Made by a program: the position numbers and the translations under genes. A DNA stretch of 26,948 bases, taken from Acidobacteriota bacterium. GTDB taxonomy: Bacteria; Acidobacteriota; Terriglobia; Acidiferrales; UBA7541. The DNA is taken from NCBI GenBank assembly GCA_003161195.1, contig PMOV01000005.1, positions 4,722-31,669 of the forward strand, read 5' to 3'. The number at the start of each line of letters is the position of its first letter. The first letter of the stretch is position 1. This document shows positions 16,025 to 23,619 of the stretch, piece after piece. The notes under the pieces are model-generated. The model was not told the origin of the DNA. It saw only the letters and a program-made list of their open reading frames with translations, and searched no databases.

Positions 16025-17122
16025 TTGAAGAAATTAAACATTGCGATTGTGGGATTAGGATTTGGAAAGGAATTTATTCCCATTTATCAGCACCATCCGC
16101 ATACCACGATGTACGCCATTTGCCAGCGAAACTCGATGGCCCTTGATGAGGTGGCGAAGGTATATGGTGTCGAACACCGTTACACCGATTTCTCAGCCTT
16201 GCTGGACGATCCTTCCGTAGACGCGGTCCACATCAATTCGCCCATCCACCTGCACGCCTCGCAAAGCATCGCCGCGCTCAGGGCCGGCAAGCATGTCGCC
16301 TGCACGGTACCGGCCGCGACATCCGTGGACGAGTGCCGCAGCATCGTGAAGGCGGTACAGGAATCCGGAAAGAACTACATGATGATGGAAACCGCGATCT
16401 ACACGCGCGAATTTCTATTTGTTCGTGAATTGCAAACCAGCGGCAAGCTGGGACGAGTGCAATTTATGCGCGGCTGTCATCAGCAGGAAATGGCCGGATG
16501 GCCCGGTTACTGGGAGGGTCTGCCGCCAATGCATTACGCTACGCATGCCGTGAGTCCATGTCTCGCATTGGTCCAAGGCCAAGCCGAATACGTGTCTTGC
16601 TTTGGGTCCGGGACCATCGCTGAACAGCTGGTCTCTAAATATGGTTCGCCCTTCGCGGTCGAGAGCGCGCTGTTTAAAGTTCGAGGGCAAAATCTATCTT
16701 TCGAGGTTACCCGCTCGCTGTTTGAAACCGCAAGGCAATACATCGAGAGTTTCGACGTTTATGGCGATAAACAGAGTTTCGAGTGGACGCGAGTTGAGCA
16801 AGAACATCCCATCGTGCATGTGGGCGAGCGTCCGGGACGCGTCACCATTCCGGATTTTGCGCACTTGCTTCCCGATCCTATTAGACGATTCACAAGCGCC
16901 GGCGTTTACAGTACCGAGAATGCGCATCTGTCGTTCACGCAGGGAGGGGGGCATGGAGGTTCTCACCCGCATTTGGTCAACGAATTTGTCAGCAGCATTG
17001 TGCAGAATCGTCAGCCATTTCCGAATGTCTTCCAATCCACGAATTGGACTTGTGCCGGTATCTGTGCGCACGAGTCAGCCATGCGCGGGGGACAAATAGT
17101 TCCTTTGCCTGAATTTGAATGA
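16025..17122 (+). CDS. Gfo/Idh/MocA-family oxidoreductase, substrate unknown
   Basis: A 365-residue dinucleotide-binding protein starting KKLNIAIVGLGFGKEF, with the Rossmann motif at residues 10-15. The start is the TTG at 16025, four bases after the GH140 stop, with GGAG (16014-16017) seven bases upstream, so translation is probably coupled. An unusual point is that the usual EKP motif, whose lysine is catalytic in Gfo/Idh dehydrogenases, is replaced by CTVPAA (93-98). Other marks are METAIYTREF, GLPPMHYATHAVSP and GGGHGGSHPHLVNEF, with several histidines that could line an active site. It may have lost or changed redox chemistry, or may act on a bulky glycoside as in the NAD-dependent glycosidase branch. 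It differs clearly from the ApsD-like dehydrogenase at 11847-12863, so the locus holds two non-redundant family members. Confidence 0.85.
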   Translation: MKKLNIAIVGLGFGKEFIPIYQHHPHTTMYAICQRNSMALDEVAKVYGVEHRYTDFSALLDDPSVDAVHINSPIHLHASQSIAALRAGKHVACTVPAATSVDECRSIVKAVQESGKNYMMMETAIYTREFLFVRELQTSGKLGRVQFMRGCHQQEMAGWPGYWEGLPPMHYATHAVSPCLALVQGQAEYVSCFGSGTIAEQLVSKYGSPFAVESALFKVRGQNLSFEVTRSLFETARQYIESFDVYGDKQSFEWTRVEQEHPIVHVGERPGRVTIPDFAHLLPDPIRRFTSAGVYSTENAHLSFTQGGGHGGSHPHLVNEFVSSIVQNRQPFPNVFQSTNWTCAGICAHESAMRGGQIVPLPEFE

Positions 17123-17167
17123 AATGGCCACGGCGAGTTGCTTAATTCCGAGGATTCGCGCGAGTTC

Positions 17168-18067
17168 ATGCGAACACAAATTGACCGACCGAACGATGGA
17201 CAACTCCTAATCACCAGCGTGCGCACGGGTAAGACCGAGATTTTTTTGGTCAATGAGCGCTGGGGAGACCTGCGTAACCTGACCCGCACGAGCGTCGGAG
17301 AAAATCGCTATCCCATGTGGTCGCCCGACGGGTTGCAGATTGTGTTTACCTCCGATCGGCAGTCGCAAGATACCTATGACCTCTTCATCATGGATGCGAA
17401 TGGCCATAATCCAAGGCGCCTGACCACGGTAGAGCAAGGTGGGACGTGTTATTACCCTTCGTGGAGTGGATCGCACATCTACTACGGCTATGCTCCGCCG
17501 GGAGGGCGGCCCGGCACCATTTGGTGGGTGTCAGTGGATGGATCAGCGACGCACTGCGTAGGACCGGGCCGCGATCCTTGGATATCACCAGACGGCCGCA
17601 ACCTCGTTTATACGCAGTTCGACCAAACCGGGTACTGCCTCTATCGCATGAATTCTGAGGGCGAAGATATCGTGCAATTGACCACCCATCAAAATCCCAT
17701 AGGTGCGGTGGCACCCATCTGGTCGCCGGACGGCAGCCAGATTCTTTACAGCGACGCTGTTGGAGAAAAATTAGAGATTTTTTGTTCCGGTGCAACCGGG
17801 AAGGGCCGAAGGCAGCTCACCAATCTGCGGCAATATGCCACCTCCGCAGCTTGGTCTCCCGATATGCGCAGAATCAGTTTTCGACTTACGGATTACGACT
17901 ACTGGCGGCACCCCGACGCTAAAGAATACGCGTACCGGGTCAAGCAGGCCGATAAACGACCAGTGTGGGTCATGGGCGCCGATGGCAGCGACCCGAAGGT
18001 AATGGAGTCCTTGCACTACCATTGCTCCATGGATGGCAGCAGAGCTGTGTGGAAACCTGCGCCATGA
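17168..18067 (+). CDS. PD40/TolB-like beta-propeller protein
   Basis: About 299 residues made of propeller blades. At least five PD40-type repeats are visible: YPMWSPDGLQIVFTSDR, YPSWSGSHIYYGY, PWISPDGRNLVYTQ, APIWSPDGSQILYSDA and SAAWSPDMRRISFRL. No signal peptide is seen from either the ATG at 17168 or the TTG at 17138, so a cytoplasmic location is suggested, unlike periplasmic TolB. It is 45 bases downstream of the Gfo/Idh gene and its TGA overlaps the ATG of the next gene (ATGA at 18064-18067), showing operon membership. Cytoplasmic propellers of this kind include sugar-acid lyases such as oligogalacturonate lyase. The C-terminal LHYHCSMDGSRAVW has paired histidines that could bind metal, but I cannot assign an activity. 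Confidence 0.75.
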   Translation: MRTQIDRPNDGQLLITSVRTGKTEIFLVNERWGDLRNLTRTSVGENRYPMWSPDGLQIVFTSDRQSQDTYDLFIMDANGHNPRRLTTVEQGGTCYYPSWSGSHIYYGYAPPGGRPGTIWWVSVDGSATHCVGPGRDPWISPDGRNLVYTQFDQTGYCLYRMNSEGEDIVQLTTHQNPIGAVAPIWSPDGSQILYSDAVGEKLEIFCSGATGKGRRQLTNLRQYATSAAWSPDMRRISFRLTDYDYWRHPDAKEYAYRVKQADKRPVWVMGADGSDPKVMESLHYHCSMDGSRAVWKPAP

Positions 18068-18909
18068 AAATCGCGGCGAACGCGCTAATTTGGACGACGG
18101 AGTTTGACGAGAACAACTTCGACCTGCTTCCGCGTCTGCGCGAGCGGGGATTTGACGGTTTTGAGATTCCAGTGTTCAAGCCGGCGAAAGTCAAAGCAAG
18201 TGCGATTCGCCGCGCACTGGAGGCCAATAGTTTGGAATGTACCGTTTGCTGTATTCTTCCGCGAGGCTTGAGCCCCATTAGCGAGGAACCCGAAATTCGC
18301 AGCAAGACCCGGCAACACTTGGTGGAGTGCATTTCGGTTTGCGCCGAACTCGGAAGCACGTTAATGGGCGGCCCAATCTACGCACCGATAGGATATCTCC
18401 CTGGCAGACGGCGCACCCCAGAAGAGTGGCGATGGGCAGTCGAATGCTTCTCGGCACTGAAGGATGGCCTGGACGAATACCGAATTGACGTCGCCCTCGA
18501 ACCCCTAAATCGATTTGAAACCTTCTTTCTCAACACCGCTCACGACGCTCAGTTGCTCTGCCAGGAAATCGACCACCCGCGAATCGGCGTCCTACTCGAT
18601 ACCTTCCATACTAACATCGAAGAAAAAGACCCAGCAAAGGCCTTCCATTCCGTCGGCAGGAACCTGAAACACGTTCACGCCTGTGAAAACGATCGGGGCA
18701 TTCCCGGAACCGGTCACGTGGATTTTCGAGGTATCGTGCGAGTGCTGCATGCCATGAAGTACGCTGGCTGGATTACCATTGAAAGCTTCGGATACACCCA
18801 CAAGGAATTGGCCGCAGCAGCCGCCATATGGCGCGATCTGGCGCCCACTCCCGAATCCATCGCGTTTGACGGGTTGAAATTCCTGCGGCAAGTAATAACA
18901 TCTTCCTGA
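18064..18909 (+). CDS. Ketose 3-epimerase-like TIM barrel (tagatose/psicose epimerase family)
   Basis: A 281-residue xylose isomerase-like TIM barrel beginning MKIAANALIWTTEF. The metal and catalytic residues of D-tagatose/D-psicose 3-epimerases can be placed with the family's own spacing: Glu146 (ALEPLNRFE), Asp179 (LLDTFH), His205 (HVHACEND), Arg211 and Glu240 (TIESF), followed by the GxGHVDF segment after Arg211. These enzymes invert C3 of free ketoses through a metal-bound enediolate. The ATG overlaps the stop of the propeller gene by four bases. In this locus the expected product of the apiose pathway is L-erythrulose, whose only stereocentre is C3, so it could be converted to D-erythrulose here; this is speculation. 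It is not closely similar to the TIM barrel at 8935-9747. Confidence 0.82.
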   Translation: MKIAANALIWTTEFDENNFDLLPRLRERGFDGFEIPVFKPAKVKASAIRRALEANSLECTVCCILPRGLSPISEEPEIRSKTRQHLVECISVCAELGSTLMGGPIYAPIGYLPGRRRTPEEWRWAVECFSALKDGLDEYRIDVALEPLNRFETFFLNTAHDAQLLCQEIDHPRIGVLLDTFHTNIEEKDPAKAFHSVGRNLKHVHACENDRGIPGTGHVDFRGIVRVLHAMKYAGWITIESFGYTHKELAAAAAIWRDLAPTPESIAFDGLKFLRQVITSS

Positions 18910-19110
18910 AATGGGGTCGCTATGCACTCATCCAACATTTCTTTGTGCCACCGGGACCGCGAAGCCTTACACCGGCGGATGGCCAGCCACCGAACGTCTC
19001 TTCCAACTCCAGCGATCACGCGTGTGCCTCTGGCATCCCCGTTGACTGCCTCGCTCACCTGTGAAAGTCCCAAGGAATCAAAAATCGCAGTTGACCGATT
19101 CAAATCCTTT

Positions 19111-20094
19111 ATGCTAGTTAGTCCCCATCCTAACCCAATGCCTGCGCTCTCTGGCGTGTCCGAAAAACGGAACGAGCACACCTTTCGCTGGGAGGATGTT
19201 CATTCGGTCGTAGGCCCACAAATTCGCGAAGACGGGAACCACGTTTGGCCCTTCAATCCAGCTTTCCCCCTGGATGTGCGTTCGTTTGCATTTCGAAAAG
19301 CTCGAATCGCGCGATTGACCCGTCACGATTACTGCGAACTTCTCTATGTGCATTCCGGCGAGGCCCGTTACCAGATTCGGGACCGCGAGTTTATCGCCAA
19401 ACGCAACGACCTGATCGTAATCAACGGGGCGGGCTACCACCGCTTGAACAAGGTCCTGCAGGGACCCTTCAAGGTGGTGGTGCTTTACTTTTTGCCAACC
19501 GTACTTCGCACCTTCGATGCCGGCGGGGAAGACATTGCATATCTGATGCCTTTTTTGCTACAGGATGAGCAGTTCCCTAACCTCATTCCAAGTAAGCCGG
19601 GCCTGCAAAAAGAAATTCTGGATCTGATCGTCAGAATTCAAGAACTTCTGCCGGCTACTGGGGAACATCCGCGCCTTGCGGCACGCACCTATCTGCAGAT
19701 GATCATGGTGCACCTGATCAACCACTATAAGAACGACGTCGCCGTAAAAGAGGCTTTCGAAAAGCGCGAGAAGACCTTGCAACGGATGCGGGCTCTATTT
19801 GACTTCGTGGAGGATCATTACCAGGAACCCATCACCCTGGCGCGAGCTACCGCCGTAGTGGGTATGAGCAAGGCTCATTTCATGCGCTCCTTCAAGAAAG
19901 TCACTGGACAGTCCTTCGACACCTATCTGAATCACTTCCGCATTCACAAAGCGCAGGCGCTTCTCGCGTCCTCTGATAAGGCCATCTTCACGGTGAGCCG
20001 CGAGGTCGGTTTCTGCGATCAGAGCTACTTTGGCCTCGTTTTTCGGCGTCTGGTTCGCGTCACCCCGCGCGAGTATCGCCGACAATTCTCCTGA
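19111..20094 (+). CDS. AraC-family transcriptional regulator (paralogue of the 13069-14031 protein)
   Basis: It has the same architecture as the first AraC protein: a cupin-like sensor (NHVWPFNPAFPLDVRSFAF; RHDYCELLYVHSGEARYQI; AKRNDLIVINGAGYHRL) and a C-terminal double helix-turn-helix (ITLARATAVVGMSKAHFMRSFKKVTGQSFDTYLNHFRIHKAQALL; VSREVGFCDQSYFGLVFRRLVRVTPREYRRQF). The frame is open back to an ATG at 18922, preceded by GGGG, which would add 63 residues of unstructured, non-conserved sequence. The ATG at 19111 brings the N-terminus to the length of the paralogue. It follows the epimerase gene on the same strand and is probably the last gene of the plus-strand arm. The conserved sensor domain suggests a related ligand to that of its paralogue. 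Confidence 0.85.
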   Translation: MLVSPHPNPMPALSGVSEKRNEHTFRWEDVHSVVGPQIREDGNHVWPFNPAFPLDVRSFAFRKARIARLTRHDYCELLYVHSGEARYQIRDREFIAKRNDLIVINGAGYHRLNKVLQGPFKVVVLYFLPTVLRTFDAGGEDIAYLMPFLLQDEQFPNLIPSKPGLQKEILDLIVRIQELLPATGEHPRLAARTYLQMIMVHLINHYKNDVAVKEAFEKREKTLQRMRALFDFVEDHYQEPITLARATAVVGMSKAHFMRSFKKVTGQSFDTYLNHFRIHKAQALLASSDKAIFTVSREVGFCDQSYFGLVFRRLVRVTPREYRRQFS

Positions 20095-20124
20095 ACCCAT
20101 TTTTATTAGCTATTGCTCGGGCCC

Positions 20125-21879
20125 ATGACCAAAGCTCCTCGAATGACTTCTCAAATGTGGCGGAAAGTGGGAGCCCTGACCCTGGGTGCCATCTCCGTCG
20201 CGGCAATCGCAAATTTTGCGAGCCAGAATTCCAAACACGGCAGGCCCCCTCTCGCGTGGTTCACGGATATCGCGGGCAACTCAGACATTCGCTATATCAC
20301 CAACAATGGCCTCAGCGGCAGAAAGTACTTCCCGCAACCTATGTGCGGAGGGGTGGCGGCAATAGATTTTGACAATGATGGGCTGATGGATTTGTTTTTC
20401 ACGAACGGGGCGAAATTGCCAGAATTGCAAAAGACCGAACACAGTTACCACAATTGCTTGCTTCGCAATCGTGGCGACGGCACGTTTGAAGACGTAACGG
20501 CCAAGGCCGGACTAGATGGCGAGCAGCTCGGGTATAGCTTTGGTGTTGCTGCGGGTGATTACGACAATGATGGGAACGACGACCTCTTCATTTGCAACGC
20601 TGGCAGAAACACCTTGTACCACAACAATGGCGACGGCACTTTTTCCGATGTGACCGTCGGTTCGGGACTCGAGCACAAGCCCCAGAATCTTCTAAGCGTG
20701 GCCGCCGCGTGGTTTGACTACGATAATGATGGTCTGCTGGACCTGGTGGTCTCCAACTACACACGGTGGTCTCCGGCGAGCGATAAGCGCTGCGTCTTGA
20801 GCGATCAGAAGGATTTTTATTGCAGTCCGTCGATTTACCCAAACGTCTCCGCCCGTCTGTATCACAATCTTGGCGGGGGGCATTTTCAGGATGTAACCGA
20901 TAGCTCGGGGATCGGCAGCGCCCTGGGCAAAGGAATGGGAATCTCAATTGCTGACTACAACGGAGATGGGCGAATGGATATTTTCATCGCCAACGATACG
21001 GAGCGAAATCTGCTGTTTATAAATCAAGGCGATGGAACGTTCAAAGAGCAGGCTGTTTTCTTTGGCGTCGCCTACAACGATTTAGGAGCGACAGTCTCCG
21101 GCATGGGCAGCGACGCGAAGGACTATGACAACGATGGATGGGTGGACCTTGCCTACAATGACCTCGCGGGGCAGATCTTCGGGTTATTTCACAACGAGAG
21201 CGGGGCATCGTTCGAGTACGTCTCTCGACCGACGCATATCGAGGCGCTCAGTCGTTCATTCTCCGGTTGGAGTATGGGCTTTATCGATTATGACAACGAC
21301 GGATGGAAGGATTTATTTTCCGCAAATGGGGATGTCGATGATATACGGCCAAATTCAAAACAGCACGACACCCTGTTTCAGAATGTAAACGGCAAATCCT
21401 TCAGGGATGCTAGCGAGGAGATGGGCCCCGATTTTAACGCTCTCGGCTATCATCGTGGCTCGGCTTTCGTGGACCTGAACAACGACGGGTTTATGGATAT
21501 CGTGGTAACCGGCCTCGGCGAGAAACCACGGATTCTTCGCAATAACGCGCTCAATCAGAATCACTGGCTGCTATTCGATCTCCGCGGGCATACCAGCAAT
21601 CGGGATGGCATAGGAGCCCGAATAAAAATCACTACCGCTTCCGGACGGACACTTTACAATCATGCGACCAGCAGCGTGGGGTTCATGTCTTCCAGTGATC
21701 GCCGTGTTCACTTTGGTCTCGGCAAGGAGACCCTTGTTTCCTATGTCGAGATTTTTTGGCCCAGCGGCATTTCGCAGCGCCTGCAACAGGTTAGAGCCGA
21801 CCAAATTTTGAAAGTGGAGGAGCCCTCCCCACCCAAACTCTCTGCTGGGCCTAAATCACTCCCGAACGGAAAATGGTGA
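20125..21879 (+). CDS. Exported FG-GAP/VCBS-repeat protein with ASPIC/UnbV domain (CRTAC1 family)
   Basis: After an uncleaved or cleaved hydrophobic N-terminus (VGALTLGAISVAAIANFA) come beta-propeller FG-GAP/VCBS repeats with seven calcium-loop motifs of the DxDxDG type (DFDNDGLMD, DYDNDGNDD, DYDNDGLLD, DYNGDGRMD, DYDNDGWVD, DYDNDGWKD, DLNNDGFMD), paired with NNGDGTFSDVT-type strands. The C-terminus is an ASPIC/UnbV domain (SNRDGIGARIKITTASGRTLYNH... VHFGLGKE... EIFWPSGISQRL). Such proteins are surface or periplasmic calcium-binding propellers of unknown function. The ATG at 20125 was preferred to a TTG at 20113. Its stop overlaps the start of the next, homologous gene. Relation to the sugar locus just upstream is unclear. 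Confidence 0.88.
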   Translation: MTKAPRMTSQMWRKVGALTLGAISVAAIANFASQNSKHGRPPLAWFTDIAGNSDIRYITNNGLSGRKYFPQPMCGGVAAIDFDNDGLMDLFFTNGAKLPELQKTEHSYHNCLLRNRGDGTFEDVTAKAGLDGEQLGYSFGVAAGDYDNDGNDDLFICNAGRNTLYHNNGDGTFSDVTVGSGLEHKPQNLLSVAAAWFDYDNDGLLDLVVSNYTRWSPASDKRCVLSDQKDFYCSPSIYPNVSARLYHNLGGGHFQDVTDSSGIGSALGKGMGISIADYNGDGRMDIFIANDTERNLLFINQGDGTFKEQAVFFGVAYNDLGATVSGMGSDAKDYDNDGWVDLAYNDLAGQIFGLFHNESGASFEYVSRPTHIEALSRSFSGWSMGFIDYDNDGWKDLFSANGDVDDIRPNSKQHDTLFQNVNGKSFRDASEEMGPDFNALGYHRGSAFVDLNNDGFMDIVVTGLGEKPRILRNNALNQNHWLLFDLRGHTSNRDGIGARIKITTASGRTLYNHATSSVGFMSSSDRRVHFGLGKETLVSYVEIFWPSGISQRLQQVRADQILKVEEPSPPKLSAGPKSLPNGKW

Positions 21880-23585
21880 TGATCCGGATGTGGAGGCGCT
21901 TCCCGGCTTGCGCATTCTTCTCTGCCGTCATGTTCATGCGATGTTGTACGGCACAGGGACACCAACGCGTGAACCCCGAAACACAGGCCCCCATCCGTTT
22001 CGAGAATACTCTCGCGCAATCGGGAATATTATTCCGACTAGACAACGGCGCTTCGGCGCATAAATTCCAAGTCGAAACCATGGCTGGCGGAGTGGCTATG
22101 TTCGATTACAACAACGATGGCCTGCTGGACCTGTACTTCACTAATGGTGCGAGCCTGCCGAGCATGTTGAAAACTGATCCCAAGTTTTACAATCGCCTCT
22201 ACCGCAACAACGGCGACGGAACCTTCACGGACGTAACACTGTCAGCGGGGGTACAAGGCTCCTTTTATTCCATCGGAGCCGCCGCCGCAGACTATGATAA
22301 CGACGGTTTTGACGATCTGTTCGTGGCGGGAGCCAATGGGTTCCAGTTGTTTCACAATAACGGAGACGGAACTTTTACGGATGTCACGGAAAAAGCGGGG
22401 TTGCGCAAAACGCACCCGCAACTGACCAAGGGGTTCGCAGCGGCTGCCGGCTGGTTTGATTACGACAATGATGGCTTTCTGGACTTGATCGTTATCAACT
22501 ATCTGCAATGGGCACCGGAAAACGACGTCAGCTGTGTGGTCAAAAATATCCGAACCTATTGTTCACCGGATAGCTACGCCGGTCTGCCCAACCTACTGTT
22601 CCACAACAACGGGGATGGAACCTTCACGGACGTTTCAGAAACGTCGGGCATTATGGCGCATATCGGTAAAGGCATGAGCGTGGCCTTCGCCGACTATGAC
22701 GGCGACGGCTTCACAGACGTGTTTATTTCCAACGACACTTTCCGTAATTTCCTGTTTAGGAATAACGGAAATGGAACCTTTACGGAGGTGGGCGTCCTCG
22801 GTGGCGTTGCCTACAACGAGGACGGCAAGAGCATTGCAGGAATGGGAGTGGACTTCCGCGACGTCGACAACGACGGCAAACCCGATATATTTGAGACCGC
22901 TATGTATGGCGACGCCTTCCCGCTGTACCGCAACCTCGGGAACGGAACCTTCGAGGACATAGATATTAATTCGCACCTGAAACCACTCACCGCGCGGCTC
23001 ACCGGGTGGGGCACAGGAATCTGCGATTTCGACAACGACGGTTGGAAAGACGTATTTACTTCTAATGCGGCAATTCTTGACAACCAGGAAGCGATAAACG
23101 ACATGCCTTACCGTTTGCCAAACGCTTTATTTCACAATAATCATGACGGAACGTTTTCCGACGCTGGCCCGCAAGCTGGGAAAGACTTTACCGTGCCCGA
23201 GGCACACCGGGGGGCGGCCTTCGGAGATCTAAATAACGACGGGCGCATCGATATCGTTACGACCAGCATCAACGGCGCGCCGGAGATACTCCTTAACCGC
23301 ACCAGCAATACGAACCACTGGATAACGTTGAGTTTGGTGGGCACGAAAAGCAATCGCGACGGTCTTGGAGCCTTGGTTACCATCACAGCGGGAAGTCTCG
23401 TGCAATACAACCAGGCTACCACCAGTGTCGGTTACGCATCGTCCAGCGATAAGCGAGTGCACTTCGGAATCGGGTCGAACCAAACAATTGATTCTATCGA
23501 AATCCGGTGGCCCAGCGGCATCCGCCAGAGGTTGGCCCACGTTCTCCCAGATCGGATTTTAAGTGTGGTGGAGCCCGCCAAGTAA
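21873..23585 (+). CDS. Secreted FG-GAP/VCBS-repeat protein with ASPIC/UnbV domain (tandem paralogue)
   Basis: A 570-residue homologue of the preceding protein, with a cleaner signal peptide (MIRMWRRFPACAFFSAVMFMRCCTAQG, read from the third codon). Seven calcium loops recur (DYNNDGLLD, DYDNDGFDD, DYDNDGFLD, DYDGDGFTD, DVDNDGKPD, DFDNDGWKD, DLNNDGRID), and the ASPIC/UnbV domain ends the protein (SNRDGLGALVTITAGSLVQYN... VHFGIGSNQTIDSIEIRWPSGIRQRL). The coding start is ATG GTG ATG; either ATG overlaps the upstream stop (by seven bases or one base), implying translational coupling. The pair looks like an old tandem duplication, since the order of motifs is kept but the sequences differ throughout. 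Confidence 0.88.
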   Translation: MVMIRMWRRFPACAFFSAVMFMRCCTAQGHQRVNPETQAPIRFENTLAQSGILFRLDNGASAHKFQVETMAGGVAMFDYNNDGLLDLYFTNGASLPSMLKTDPKFYNRLYRNNGDGTFTDVTLSAGVQGSFYSIGAAAADYDNDGFDDLFVAGANGFQLFHNNGDGTFTDVTEKAGLRKTHPQLTKGFAAAAGWFDYDNDGFLDLIVINYLQWAPENDVSCVVKNIRTYCSPDSYAGLPNLLFHNNGDGTFTDVSETSGIMAHIGKGMSVAFADYDGDGFTDVFISNDTFRNFLFRNNGNGTFTEVGVLGGVAYNEDGKSIAGMGVDFRDVDNDGKPDIFETAMYGDAFPLYRNLGNGTFEDIDINSHLKPLTARLTGWGTGICDFDNDGWKDVFTSNAAILDNQEAINDMPYRLPNALFHNNHDGTFSDAGPQAGKDFTVPEAHRGAAFGDLNNDGRIDIVTTSINGAPEILLNRTSNTNHWITLSLVGTKSNRDGLGALVTITAGSLVQYNQATTSVGYASSSDKRVHFGIGSNQTIDSIEIRWPSGIRQRLAHVLPDRILSVVEPAK

Positions 23586-23587
23586 AA

Positions 23588-23607
23588 AGGGGGATTATCG
23601 AACCCCT
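23588..23607. terminator. Weak stem-loop between convergent genes
   Basis: AGGGG (23588-23592) can pair with CCCCT (23603-23607) between the convergent stops of the second ASPIC/UnbV gene and the cytochrome gene. An A-tract precedes the stem, which would serve as the T-tract for the minus-strand transcript. The five-pair stem is short. Confidence 0.35.
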
Positions 23608-23619
23608 CACGCTTTGGCA

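Noticed and set aside
18922..19110. N-terminal extension of the second AraC regulator from an ATG at 18922
   Set aside because: The added 63 residues are low in order, absent from the paralogous AraC protein, and the only support is a GGGG before the ATG. Kept as an alternative start, not as the call.
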